Source: Hydractinia symbiolongicarpus (taxonomy: Eukaryota > Cnidaria > Hydrozoa > Anthoathecata > Hydractiniidae). Taken from it: a DNA stretch of 64,000 nucleotides. The first letter of the stretch is position 1; every line of letters begins with the position of its first letter. Where the stretch lies: NCBI RefSeq assembly GCF_029227915.1, contig NC_079888.1, forward strand, positions 7,249,001 through 7,313,000, read 5' to 3'. Positions 1 to 10,372 of the stretch are shown here, piece by piece. The notes under the pieces were generated by a model. It saw nothing but the letters and a program-made list of their open reading frames with translations. It searched no databases and was not told the origin of the DNA. The position numbers and the translations under genes are program-made.

Positions 1-1760
1 GACACAAGGCCGTTGGCACTGGCAAAACGTTTTAGCTGTAAAATGAGATGGGAACCGCACGACACTACTTCTTTTTCAACTAGAGCAGTTTGATGAGCGT
101 TGCAAACATGGCAGAAGTAGGCATTGGTGTCTGACAACTCCTCGCTTTCGAAGAAATTATCTACGGAAGATTGTAACGTAGGATGCAGAGAAAGTTGAAT
201 GCATGGTGCTATAACTTCAGAGGAGCTGGTAATATGACATGAATTGCAAGTGGTTGATGTCTTGATGCCAATACTAAAAAGACTTCCAAGAAATGGAAAG
301 TCTAATGACGGACCAGGTCGGAGATATTCAAGAACCTCGGGGACGTCGTGCTGAGCCAAGATATTAAATGCACTTCCCTTCGCAGCTGAGATATGATGTT
401 TCATAGCACGCAAAAAATGGGAGGGATCAACTGGACTTCTAGAGACAGCCAAACTTTGAAGAACACCTACAAATGGTTCGCCTAACTTTGACGTTGTTTT
501 GGTGACAGAAATGGCTTTCTTTAACTTTTGCAAGGTTATAAAAACATTGTAAGATGGAGTTTGCATAACATGTGTTTCCCAAGTTTTTTAGACCGCTATT
601 CCTAAAATCAGGGTTAGATGGCAATGCGACTGTTGTTTTGGAAGACGTTGTAGCAAGTTTTTCGGGTTTTTTGACTTTACAAGATTTTGTGTGACTTGCG
701 AAAGATTTCTCAGGGTTTTTTGATTTCTTACATTCCATATTTGTAACAGAAGAAACTTCAGGAATGATTGGGGCCTTTTCAGGCTCAACCCAAGTGGTAG
801 AATTTCGAGACATCCAGATGTAAAAAGAAGCACTCATGGAGGTAAAAGTTAGGGATTTTAATAGGGAACGTAAAGGCTTGTTGGGGAAACCAAGGCGACG
901 AAAACAGGTATTTACTGATTCTGAACAGAAACCCCTTGCACCCACCTCAATGGCAAAGAAATGCACGATCCATCCATTGTTTTTCATAGCATAACAAAGT
1001 GAAGAATATTTGTTAAGCTTTCGTTTGTGCCAATATTCCGTGTTCTCTTCACATGGACAAGTCAGTTCTAAATTACAGTTTTGGAAGAACTGGATATTAA
1101 TAACACGTCTGGGCGTAATTGTGTTATTGCAATGTATGGTGGAACAACTAAAACGGAATCTAAATCTGACAGTATTTTTCAATCGGAAGCAAGGTGAAGA
1201 AGGCCTGGACACTTTGTATGCCTCTTCTTAGATGCTGATTGACCGGTCAGATTAATTAATTTTGTTGCACTTGGAAACCTTAAGAGGTTCATATGATACC
1301 AAAAACTCTTTTAATGCCTTAAACAAAACTATTAAAGTCTTGACGGTATGTGTATCTACCCTACGTAAGGGAGGTCCTACAGGCATTCAATATGTGGGAG
1401 ACATTTGAGGATGGTTTCTTGCACAGAATGCAACTTTTGTCTTTCTCAACCCATCTCACAAGATTGGTTGGAGAGGGAAGGGTGTCGTAGGTTGCCCCTA
1501 TACAAAAGGAAGTTAGACATTGTGGCAGTGAAAGAATTGTTCTCCAAGATAAATCATTTTTCACATAAGAGCACCATTTTGTCCAATTGCCTTGCAAATG
1601 CAACTGCACAGCTCTGGCATAGTAAATATATTCTTCATTTTCTTCAATGATATTGGAAACAAGCTTTCGGTAAGCATAAGTGCCTTTTGGTGGTATATTT
1701 TTGTGGTCTAAGAGACCTAAGCCGGCTCGACCAGTCTGGTCTTTCACCAGATGTTCACCA
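1..1760 (-). pseudogene. RT-USP retroelement copy A (non-LTR pol C-terminus fused to a USP deubiquitinase), runs off window start
   Basis: Read on the minus strand from about 1760. First comes a post-RT region with GRAGLGLLDHK and a CILCKK...HILNAC zinc-knuckle-like motif, characteristic of non-LTR retrotransposon polyproteins. Next is the tail LELTCPCEEN...HFFAIEVGARGFCSES. In the same open frame (439-1212) a USP Cys box follows, GLKNLGNTCYANSILQ. After one frameshift near 565 the USP continues to base 1: a QHDVPEVLEYL box (QQDAxE-like), the CNSC and CHVC zinc cysteines, and LILQLKRF. The His box lies beyond the window. USPs are cysteine proteases that remove ubiquitin; here the domain is part of a retroelement protein, not a host gene. 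Frameshifts around 1212-1361 and 565 make this copy dead. The RT core is missing because the copy is 5'-truncated at about 1760, where it abuts another USP fragment. Confidence 0.82.
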
Positions 1761-2000
1761 TGTTTCAAAAACCTTTTAAGATGCAGGAATAAGATTTCAC
1801 TACTCCTGCTGATTTGTGTTTTTCTAGTACTCTCTCTCTATGTGCAAAGCATTACAGACAAAACCACTTGTTTCCATCGGTTAGAATTTCCGGTTCTAAA
1901 AATTTGCTGACACAAGACTGGAATTTAGATGTCATTGGCAGTGTTAAAATGTCCTGCATTTCTACATTTACCGAGGTACACAGGCAGGTGTTACAGCTTC
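1760..2000 (-). pseudogene. C-terminal USP fragment, probably the rest of copy B
   Basis: The minus-strand frame starting near 1998 reads a USP middle region: VEMQDILTLPM, then KFQSCVSKFLEPEIL, GNKWFC and a second cysteine after an in-frame stop. After a one-base shift it reads SSEILFLHLKRF, the conserved hydrophobic-LKRF strand of peptidase C19. This is the part missing from the USP of copy B at 2723-3382, which lies upstream on the same strand. I infer one USP split by a 0.7-kb insertion. It is truncated near 1760, directly against copy A. A stop and a frameshift are visible. Confidence 0.68.
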
Positions 2001-2722
2001 CAGGAAAGAAAATAATTTACAAAGAGGTGCCAAACCACCGCAATGATGAACTCAACATGTTAGGAACGAGGCTGAGAAGAAGAATCAATACAACGAAAGA
2101 GTATTGGAAGTTGAGAACAAATGCTTCACACCGTTGGTATTATCTATTTATGGTGGAATGGGTCGAGAGTGCCAAACATTCTACCATCGATTGACTGAAG
2201 ACATCGCAGCGAAAAAAAAGCAAAACCTGGGCAATGCAATATTGTGGATCCGGACGAAACTGAGTTTTTCACTGCTGAGATCGTGCCTGTTATGTATCAG
2301 AGGCTCCCGTACGGCAAATGTCAGGTCAGAGTGCAGTAGATTGGTTGCTGAAGACATTGATGTCGATCATCAACTAGCTAAAATTTAGATTTTTTCCTTG
2401 TAATGTAATCTTTTCTATGTTCTGTTATCCTTCCACGTATAATGTCTCCAGTCGAATTTATATGTGTTTAATGTAATTTTTTTTAATGTATTTTTTTTTA
2501 TATCGGTATATCTCCGTTGGACACCAGTAAAATATATGTATTTAAATATTAACATGTTAGGTCTTTTCTAAATAAAATACCTCTAAAAACACAATTCTCC
2601 CTTTTTACAAGGATTTGATTAAAAAATATAAAAAAATAAAAAGGACACAACACATTTGAAAAAATGAACAGAACTTTAACCAAGGGCAGGTAGGTTTCGA
2701 CCCATATTTCTGAACCTAAGTG
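2001..2722 (-). mobile_element. Insertion splitting USP copy B; partly repeated inverted at 6567-6795
   Basis: Non-coding block between the two halves of USP copy B. Positions 2552-2720 match 6567-6740 in inverted orientation, and 2005-2065 match 6735-6795, so this is a dispersed repeat with an extra internal segment (about 2066-2551) in this copy. The shared part includes CGAAACCTACCTGCCCTTGG. I found no clear terminal inverted repeats or target-site duplication, so the class is unknown. Confidence 0.55.
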
Positions 2723-3382
2723 AGATTTCAGTTGAGATTTTATATGCAGCAATCGGGGAAAATCCCTTAAGTGCGTTCAAAACCACAAACAAAATCTCTG
2801 CTAGATCTTGCTGATTATTAAATTGAAGTCCACTTTCCCATCGGAGTGCATTTGTCGTTCCAGGGCCCAGAGAAAATTCGAAGGTTCAACAGGTGACAAT
2901 GATTGCTTCAGCTTCGCCATGTTAAGCAAAACAGACCTCGCAATAGGTGACAAATGAAACGATTCTGACCCACTTTGGCGCCAGAGTGTTGTAATAGTAC
3001 TTAATACTTGCAAAATGGCGTTGGCGTAACAAGTGTTGCCTTTGTTTAAAAAGCCGATGTTTTTATAGACACTTATTGGTTGAGTGTCATTTTTATTTTG
3101 GCTAACCTTTTTAGAAGGCTCCTTTTGTCGAGATGAAACACCCTTGGTCTCCACATTGGGCAAACCCTGCTTGGAGTTGGGTAATTGCATTAAGGAGTCA
3201 GTTGACCAAACATTGGATTCACGTGCCAGCCAGATACAAAAAGAAGACTTCATACTGATTTTACCGAGATCATTTGCAGTGGAATAAGCAAGTTTGTTGG
3301 TGAAACCCATTCTTTTTAAAAAGGCAGTGGTGGTTCTTGCACAATACCCTCTTGCTCCTACTTCCACTGTGAAGAAATATCG
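2723..3382 (-). pseudogene. RT-USP retroelement copy B, 5'-truncated, divergent subfamily
   Basis: The minus-strand frame starts with the retroelement tail RYFFTVEVGARGYCART, followed by SSFCIWLARES. After a polar linker the USP Cys box GFLNKGNTCYANAILQVL appears in the same frame. A shift near 2810 restores NNQQDLAEILFVVLNALK, the QQD box. The order matches copies A and C, but the residues differ at many sites, so it is a separate subfamily. The 5' side is cut off near 3380 by a jockey-type RT on the opposite strand. The 3' side is interrupted at about 2722 and seems to resume at 2000. Confidence 0.78.
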
Positions 3383-3965
3383 CAATAAACGATCTACAGA
3401 ATTAGCAACAACTCTTTTTACAGACTCTACAAGACGAGCAGGTGACAACGGTCTTCTTACTGGGGCTGTGTTTTTAGATCTGACTAAAGCGTTTGACACG
3501 TTATCACACGACAGACTTCTAGAGAAACTGAAATCGTATGGAGTTCGAGGTTTAGCATTGAAGTGGTTTACTGATTATTTGTTCCAACGAGCTCAAATTG
3601 TCAAAATCAGACGAGAACTATCTGATCCGTTTTCAATCGTATGTGGTGTACAACAGGGCTCTATTTTCGGTCCTGTACTCTTTTTGATGTATTTCAATGA
3701 CTTCGAGAACTGTCTAACTAACACGAAGGTTATTCAATTTGCAGACGACACAGTTATTTATTTTTCAGCAAAAAATGTTGCTAATATCGAAAAGAAGCTC
3801 AATGCAGATATGTTTGCAGTATATAATTAACTGGAAATAAACGACCTGATAATCAATCTATAGAAATGCAAGACAGAATGTATTCTATTCGGTACTGCGA
3901 AACGAATTCCTGCCTTGAAAGAGTCCCCTATTACAATCAGTGATCAAACAAAGTTAGTCATGCAA
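3378..3965 (+). pseudogene. Jockey/CR1-type LINE reverse transcriptase fragment
   Basis: The plus-strand frame holds classic non-LTR RT motifs in order: RNKRSTELATTLF, GAVFLDLTKAFDTLSHD (with the first catalytic Asp), VCGVQQGSIFGPVLFLMYFND, and VIQFADDTVIYF with the catalytic FADD box. Stops occur at 3828 and about 3858, after which the thumb-like KTECILFGTAKRIP continues in frame to about 3965. Only the RT core survives; the endonuclease, 5' part and 3' end are missing. It interrupts copy B of the RT-USP element and belongs to a different LINE lineage. Confidence 0.88.
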
Positions 3966-4417
3966 TGATTTCTTAGACTTTTTTTTTAGTATTAGGACCT
4001 TCCTATTTTCGTTGATATTATTTAAAGGTGGAGTTGTTATATCTATAATCCTACCTCCGCCTACCATCTTGTATTATGCATTGTTATCATACATCTTTGT
4101 TTTAGAAATATATGGTTTGTCTTCAAATTACAATTACATCGCGCCATCAGAAATATGTTTGCGATTAATTTACTGTTTTTTTTATATCTCTGCAATGAGC
4201 TTTTTTTAACAATTTTAGTTGTAGCCCGGAGATCGTTGTGGTAACATGAAACTTTAAGTCCCTGCCTTTAAGTAGTAAACAAAGGGTGATAAAACCCAAA
4301 TTTAACAGCTACATGCGAGATGACTGTGAAATATAGCATGGCAAATGGAGCAAGTGACATAATCGTTTACGAATATGCTCATATAGACATAATCGTGTAG
4401 CAAATTATATACAAAAC
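3966..4417. other. No recognised gene
   Basis: AT-rich, T-run-bearing sequence between the LINE fragment and the SINE-like element. The short open frame at 4012-4209 shows no recognisable motif. Confidence 0.5.
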
Positions 4418-4705
4418 GCCGTAGATTAGTGGTGATAACTCTCCTTCTCTGTGCGGGAGACCGGAGTTGGATTGCTCTTGAAGGCGATTCAACATGGGCG
4501 AGTGAATGTTACCATAGCCCCGTGTTAACCCAAGCCATGTGAGGTAAATTGGGGTCTCCAATTGAGTCCGCATAGCTCAAAATGAGCATTAAATACTCTG
4601 GGACTCTCCATCTACGCCATGGCCCCTCCTGGAAATAATAGACAGGGTATATCCGATATTTGTGAGGCTAGCCATGTAAAATATGCCTGTCTACTGCCTG
4701 TCTGT
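4418..4705 (+). repeat. Candidate tRNA-derived SINE
   Basis: The head (about 4418-4490) resembles a tRNA with an A-box-like TAGATTAGTGG at 4422 and a B-box-like GAGTTGGATTGC about 30 bases downstream. That is the internal Pol III promoter layout of tRNA-derived SINEs. A body of about 200 bases rich in CTGTCT follows. No second full copy or poly-A tail is visible here, so the assignment rests on the promoter boxes only. Confidence 0.42.
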
Positions 4706-5167
4706 AAGAGAGCGTTTTACGTATTACGTAATCAATTTTTAGACACTTTTCTACTCCTCCCTCCCCCATGTAATCAATCGTAATCATTTGGTTGACCTCC
4801 CTCCCAAAATTACGTCATCATCTAATTACCCTCCCCCCACCCAAAAAAAAATCCCAAAATATCCGTAAAGAATTATACCAGGCCCTATAACAGTTTTAAA
4901 TACTTACAGTTTTATATTTTTACTTTTATATATTACATGCAAGATATGGAATATGCCAAATACAAATTCTTTAGATAGTTGATATTATTCACCCTTATGA
5001 TAAAATATGCTGTTAATTTTTTTGATTTGCTTATGTCGTCAAACCACCTAATAGCGTAATATGTGAACGCTAAGCAGGGAACTTTCGCAAACGTACTTTA
5101 AAATTTAGTAAGTAAGTAAATATTTTTTCTAAGGAATAATATATACAATAACATATGCTACACACAT
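4706..5167. other. No recognised gene
   Basis: AT-rich intergenic sequence with C-rich patches near 4750-4850; nothing coding or repetitive was recognised. Confidence 0.5.
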
Positions 5168-5169
5168 TA

Positions 5170-5801
5170 TGGGATTTTTCCCTGATCAGGTGAGTGTCCC
5201 CCGATTGAGTAAACCACTTGATCGAGTGAGTTGGCACTGGCTGCAATTTTTCACGACCACCCGATTGAGTGAGTCATAACTGGTGGTAAATTTTTAGCTA
5301 GCTAAATACGCAAACAAACTAAAGGTGCCTAGTCGACTTAAGCTCTAGAGACAGCTAGCTAGCTATGTTAAAGATATCAATATTTCTGTACTATTTTGTG
5401 TCAGATATAATAAAAAATATGCAATATCTCAATAGCTTGCTATACTGGCTTCTTACTAAATGAACTACCAGCACATGTCTATAAGACAACTAAAATAAGC
5501 TTCAGAGCCTCAACATGTGCAACATAGTCAATCCAACTCAAGAAATCATCAATAGCATCAAAATGGCACAGTGAATTTTTTTTTAATCGGTGAAACGGCG
5601 GAAAATAAGTTTATGACCTAATGTAAACAAAAATTATATTGCACTTTTGGCCAGTGGCTTGCCCTTTTAAAAAGCAATTTTAAGTGAGAAAAATACTCAC
5701 CTGATTCAGGTAAGTCTGTCCCAATCGTGTAATTGCGCACTCACTCGATCAGGTGATTTACCTCGATCGGGGGACAGTCACCCGAACGGGGAAAGATCCC
5801 G
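5170..5801. mobile_element. MITE with long terminal inverted repeats and TA target-site duplication
   Basis: The left end begins TGGGATTTTTCCCTGATCAG. The right end, read on the minus strand, begins CGGGATCTTTCCCCGTTCGG. Both ends then share GTGTCCCCCGAT-like and TGATCGAGTGAGT blocks, so the inverted repeats extend over roughly 70 bases with mismatches. TA flanks both sides (5168-5169 and 5802-5803), as in Tc1/mariner-like elements. Repeated CGATTGAGTGAGT subterminal motifs occur inside. There is no transposase reading frame, so the element is non-autonomous. It lies immediately 5' of USP copy D. Confidence 0.78.
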
Positions 5802-5842
5802 TAGTGACACAAAAAAAGCTATAAAAGGCTATTTAGTCTGTA

Positions 5843-6250
5843 AACTTAGATAATTTCTTTGAAAGCGAGGAGTTGTCAGACACTAATGCCTACTTGTGCA
5901 ATGTTTACAACGCTCATCAAACTGCTCTACTTGAAAAGGAGGTAGTGTCATGTGGTTCCCATCTCATTTTACAGTTAAAATGTTTTGCCAGTGCCAACAG
6001 CATTGTGTCAAAAATTGCCTCTCATAATACTGCTTACCCTGATACCATTTCCATACCTTTTACTGTAGATAGAGAATTGAAATTTTGTAAAAAATTTCAA
6101 TTAAGGGCTATTATCAACCATTTCGACAACTTGATTAATGGTTACTAAATAACCATACGCTTCGACCAAAAGGTTCACAGGTGGATACATTGCACTGATA
6201 GAGCAGTAATTTTCTGTGATGATAGCACGAGTCACATGTTTTCTATTTAA
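5843..6250 (+). pseudogene. USP domain C-terminal half, copy D of the RT-USP element
   Basis: Near-identical in frame to the end of copy A: DNFFESEELSDTNAY, then SHLILQLKCF (LKRF with Arg to Cys), then PDTISIPFTVD, then the His-box region AIINHFDNLINGY. The active-site His expected between G and Y is absent, apparently a 3-base deletion. The first zinc pair is damaged (CNVY in place of CHVC). A stop at 6146 is followed in the same frame by RWIHCTDRAVIFCDD, the end of the USP fold, and a final stop at 6248. The domain is therefore catalytically dead. The 5' part of the element is absent. Confidence 0.82.
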
Positions 6251-6566
6251 AAGAGCTGAGGTAAGAATACTTTAACCAGAATAAGTAAGCAAGTGGGCAT
6301 GACTACACCCAGTTTTGTATTTGAAGAGTGACGACTGCACTTATTACCCCTGTCCAAAAAAAATATTAGCAGGGAGTTTGATCACACATGATCTTTTCTT
6401 TCCAGAGTAACGACTCCACTTATTACCTGAGTTAAAAACAAAGAATAGCACTGTCGAACGGAAAGCAGTTAAAGTTTACTTTAGGAAGATAGGGATGTCT
6501 AGTTTCTACTGATAACCGTCCACAGACCTCTTCGAGGCGACCCAGCTAGACATCCAGGTAGGTTGA
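6251..6566. other. 3' flank of USP copy D
   Basis: Non-coding sequence between the USP end and the dispersed repeat; no motif was recognised. Confidence 0.45.
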
Positions 6567-6795
6567 GAAGTTTGGGTCGAAACCTACCTGCCCTTGGTTA
6601 AAGCTCTGTTCATCTTTTAGAATGTGTTGTGTCTTTTTTATTTTTTTTAATTAATTCCTTGAAAAAAGGGAGAATTGTGCTTTTAGAGGCATTTTCTCTA
6701 GAGTAGTACAAACTCTAGCTTATTTCCGAAGACCTAACAGGTTGAGGTCATCATTGCGGTGGCTAGCCACCTCTTTGTAAATTATTTTCTTTAAC
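6567..6795 (+). repeat. Second copy of the repeat that interrupts USP copy B
   Basis: Matches 2552-2720 and 2005-2065 in inverted orientation, without the roughly 490-base internal segment present there. A short hairpin CAGGTAGGTT / AACCTACCTG (6555-6593) lies at its left edge. Confidence 0.6.
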
Positions 6796-7653
6796 ATATT
6801 AGACATTAGTTTTTCGACAATATGAACGGAAATTGAACATATCCTCTTTGCATGTTACAGACTCACACACACACACAGTTAGCGTATTATTATATAGACT
6901 AGTCGATAAGGCCCGTCGAAAAATCCACTTAGTCAAAAGAACAATGGAAAATAGGTTGCTTTAGATGTTTTGATGACGTCAGCGACCTACCTATCCATAA
7001 AAAATAATAATTTTAACCTTGTTTTAACGTCGCTTTTATTGTGTATTCTATTATGATCAAGAAAATTTATATGATCCTGTGCTTTTGATGAACGGTTAAT
7101 AAGATATAAGTGTTTAATAATTTAGCTGACGTCAGCGGCCTGTCGAAACTCAAAAATATTATTTTAGAAATTTGTATACCAGTTGCCTTCATCGTATAGA
7201 TCTTAAAACGCTGATAAAGAAAATATATAGGATCGTGTATTTTTGACAAACAGTGGCAGAGATATTGTGGTTTAAAGGTTTTTCCTGACGTCATTAACCC
7301 GTCCCTTCCAAAACGGATTAGGTGGCCCAGGTTTGGGAAACTTACCCAAATTGGTCCCAGGTAGTTCCTAGTTACCCACCGAGGAGATGACGTCAGTTAT
7401 TTCCACTCTTTTCCAAGTTATTTAAACTTAATATAAAAGTGCAATGCAATGGCTTCACTAATCTTCATATACTTTCCTTTGATGTCAATATTGCCTTAAC
7501 GTCAAAGTTTGGTAATTTACAGAACAAATTTATAGGCGATCATTTATACACTTTATAAAAAATTTTTTATCCACTTTGCAAAAGTCACAGACAGACTGAA
7601 CTGGCATATTATTATAGAGATTAGATGCAACTCTATGGGAGACTTCCATATAA
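6796..7653. other. Non-coding, dispersed-repeat-like sequence
   Basis: Contains several TGACGTCA/GACGTCAGC motifs and two similar direct segments, GTATTATTATATAGACTAG near 6887 and CATATTATTATAGAGATTAG near 7604, each preceded by CA-rich sequence. They look like ends of non-autonomous repeats, but I cannot name the family. Confidence 0.35.
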
Positions 7654-7905
7654 TTAATGTTTAAGTCTAAGCCTTTGGCCTAAGGATTTGGCTACATTAA
7701 TAGCTAAGTCTGTGTTTTCCTTTAGTTTTATTGGTACACCACAGATGTTGATCATCGAACAGCGTCCATATTGTTCCAGCTCATCAAGATCTTGTGTCAA
7801 GGTAGCTAGTTCCTTGTCCTTCTTTTCTATGTCTTTAAACAGCTTTTTTAAGAACTTGTTTTGGTTGTTTATACCCACCCGGCAAAAAACGTCCTTAAGA
7901 CGCAT
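7654..7905 (-). pseudogene. LINE ORF1p-like fragment (coiled coil plus start of RRM)
   Basis: The 83-residue minus-strand frame has a Lys/Asp/Glu-rich heptad segment (about residues 15-45). It is followed by DELEQYGRCSMINICGVP, which matches the junction between coiled coil and RNA-binding domain in retrotransposon ORF1 proteins (usual form LEQYxRRNxLRIxGVP). The canonical RR is changed to RC. It is truncated on both sides. Confidence 0.6.
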
Positions 7906-8220
7906 TTCAGTGCGTCTTTTTTGCGTCTTATTTTGGTCTTGAATGTCCGCTTTCCTGACGTCTTTTTTCGTGCATCTTTTCGACGCCTTTTTCGTGCGTC
8001 GTAAAGACGTTTTTTTTAAGTTTTTAAGATGTCTTCCAAATGCTTTTTAAAGACGTCTTTCAAATGCGTCTTAAATGCGTCTTTTCTAGGTCTGAAATGT
8101 CCGCTTTTCTGATATCTTTTTGTGCGTCTTTATGGCGTCTTTTTGTGCGTCTTAAAGACGTCTTTTTCGCAGTCTTAAGTGCGTCTTTTTTGTGCGTCTT
8201 CTTTAGTGCCAAATAAGACG
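7895..8220. repeat. Degenerate GCGTCTTTTT minisatellite
   Basis: More than fifteen imperfect copies of a 10-20-base motif around GCGTCTTTTT(CGT), alternating with the palindrome AAGACGTCTT, so the array has internal inverted symmetry. It is non-coding. Confidence 0.8.
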
Positions 8221-10372
8221 TAAACTCATAAATGAAGTCATTCTAGAAAGCTGTTTGAACAACCTTTGTCCCCTAGCGGTTGCAATTTACCCCGGCTGAC
8301 CATTGATTGGTCAACCCACCGTGAAAGTAGAGTTTACTCACTCCTTTGTTGAGACCATGTAAGAAGCATAGTAAGGGGGCTTGATGTCTTTGGGGTTGAC
8401 CATCGCACTTGTTACGCCAGTCCAGTAGGGAGACCAAGTTCGCTCACTTGGCCTTCAGGATTGACGAGCCTGCTGACCCGAGTTCCTTTTAAAAGAGCCA
8501 AATGAGGTTATAATTTGTTTTCTTTTGTTTTCTCTATTTGTGCTAATTTTTCGAATTTAGTAGCATAAAACCTTAATTAATGTTTTCTGTTGTATTCGAA
8601 GGTTGTTCTTCATTGTTCCTGTGTACTGTGTTACTTTGATGTTAGTCAAAGTGGTCATCGTGTAATTTGGCAAATCCTTGCGACAAGGAAGATTTTGGAT
8701 TATTTCGGAATCTTTATAGGGTATAACCTTCACAGGCTATGTGGAGTATTACCATTACAGCTTGCTGTTTTGTCACCTCGTTATCATTAGAGGGGTTAGA
8801 AATGCAGTAAATCTTTATGAATTTATCTTTCTTTTCTTTAATATCATAAATATCATAAGTAATTCTATATTATCAACAAATTTACAATAATATTATTCGC
8901 AGCAGTTAAACATATAGTATTTGCTCAAATTAGTTAGTTACTACACGTTTTTTTTATGAGAACCTAGTTTATAAGAACGTTTGAGGCTCAGATTTTTCCA
9001 AAAATTAGGAATATATTATGAACGTACTCAGTATGAATTCCCCCATAGATTAAGGACCAAATAATTGACTCTAGAATAGCTAATTATTTACTAATAGTTA
9101 CAGTTAAGGTACCATAATTTTTCTAATTATAAAAATAATTATTTTCACGCGTTTATAATCGAAGGAAAATAAAATAGAAATGGTAACGAAACTAAACACG
9201 TGTTATTAATAAAAGGCAAAAAAGAAAAAGGCGGAAAATAAGAATTTTCAAATTATATTATCTGCCTTATGTTCTAGAAATACTGTGATCAAACATTTGC
9301 TTTTTTACTTTTTTTATAAATCTTGTTTGAAGAACCATGGTACTTCCACTAAGTGGGATGGATTTTTTTTCGGCCTCTTTCAATGTTTTCCGCCACAAGT
9401 AGGTTCCCCTTTCCCAAAGCGTACTGTACTGGTATGTAAAAAAATTAGTCTGTCTTGGTAATAAAAAATGTATTTTTTTGAGAGAATCCTTATTAAAAGG
9501 AAGGTTTTTGCTATTATGCAGAGTCTTCGGAGAGTTACAACCTCTATAATATCTAACCAGCCGTCATTAGTCAAGCTATATCACAATTGCATCATTACAA
9601 TTTTTGTTAAAAATGGCCTATGCGCGTTAATTAGAGTGCGTGTTAAATTAGACAAATTACGGTATATCTATGTTATAATGGCCGTATCCGTCCGTCTGTC
9701 TGTCACGCAAAATAATAGCTTATCTGCGCAGTGCGGTATAAAAAGGACGGGCGAACCTGTGGATTTTTCCAACGGGCTAACGACTATATTTATTTATTTT
9801 ACTAGTTTTTAAATGACTCCTGTATTAATACTCGTGATAAATAAATAAAGGCTAACAGTTCCAAATCCTGTGAAGCAGAATAAACAGAAAAACAGTAACA
9901 CACATATTAAATATTTTCTTCTGGCTGGTATGCTCTTTGGCGGCCGGCACCACCATAGAGGCGTTTTTTAGCTTTGTTGCAATTTAATTGCACACATATT
10001 TCTCCGTGGCTGCAGGGTACTTCGTGCAATAGCGTCTGAAAAAAAAGACGATTGTGAATTTTTTTGTCATTTCAATTCTAAAATTTGAAATAGGCAAAGC
10101 AAAAAGCTGTAATAGCTATCTTTCCATTCTTTTCTCGCAAGTTGCATTGACAAAGAAAGTTTATAGTGAAAAGTCACTATATTGCCGTTAAATTCTACTT
10201 TTTTATTTGATATGCAAGATTGCCGGACAATTGACGATCGGTGTAAAAGAGCAAAAATCATAATTGTACAGTGAATAGTAGCTATCCGTACCGGCTAAGT
10301 GTTTGTTTGACAGCATCCTTATAGTCATACCCACCAATATTCCGAATACGCTGAATCTAAGTAAGGAAGAAA
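8221..10372. other. No recognised gene
   Basis: AT-rich. A block at 8260-8470 with CCCCGGCTGACC and GGTTGACC is more GC-rich than its surroundings and may be a dispersed repeat. Around 9660-9770 a segment with CCGTCCGTCTGTCTGTC also looks repeat-derived. Open frames here have no recognisable motifs. Confidence 0.4.

Noticed and set aside
439-1212. USP-containing ORF as a functional host deubiquitinase gene
   Set aside because: It begins inside a retroelement tail, is frameshifted in the USP, and has sister copies with the same RT-USP junction, so it is a mobile-element remnant.
5341-5370. GCTAGCTAGC runs here and at 29370 and 29510 as a regulatory element
   Set aside because: Simple-sequence runs without consistent position relative to any gene.
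8260-8470. Possible second SINE
   Set aside because: GC-rich patch, but no convincing A/B box pair, tail or second copy in the window.
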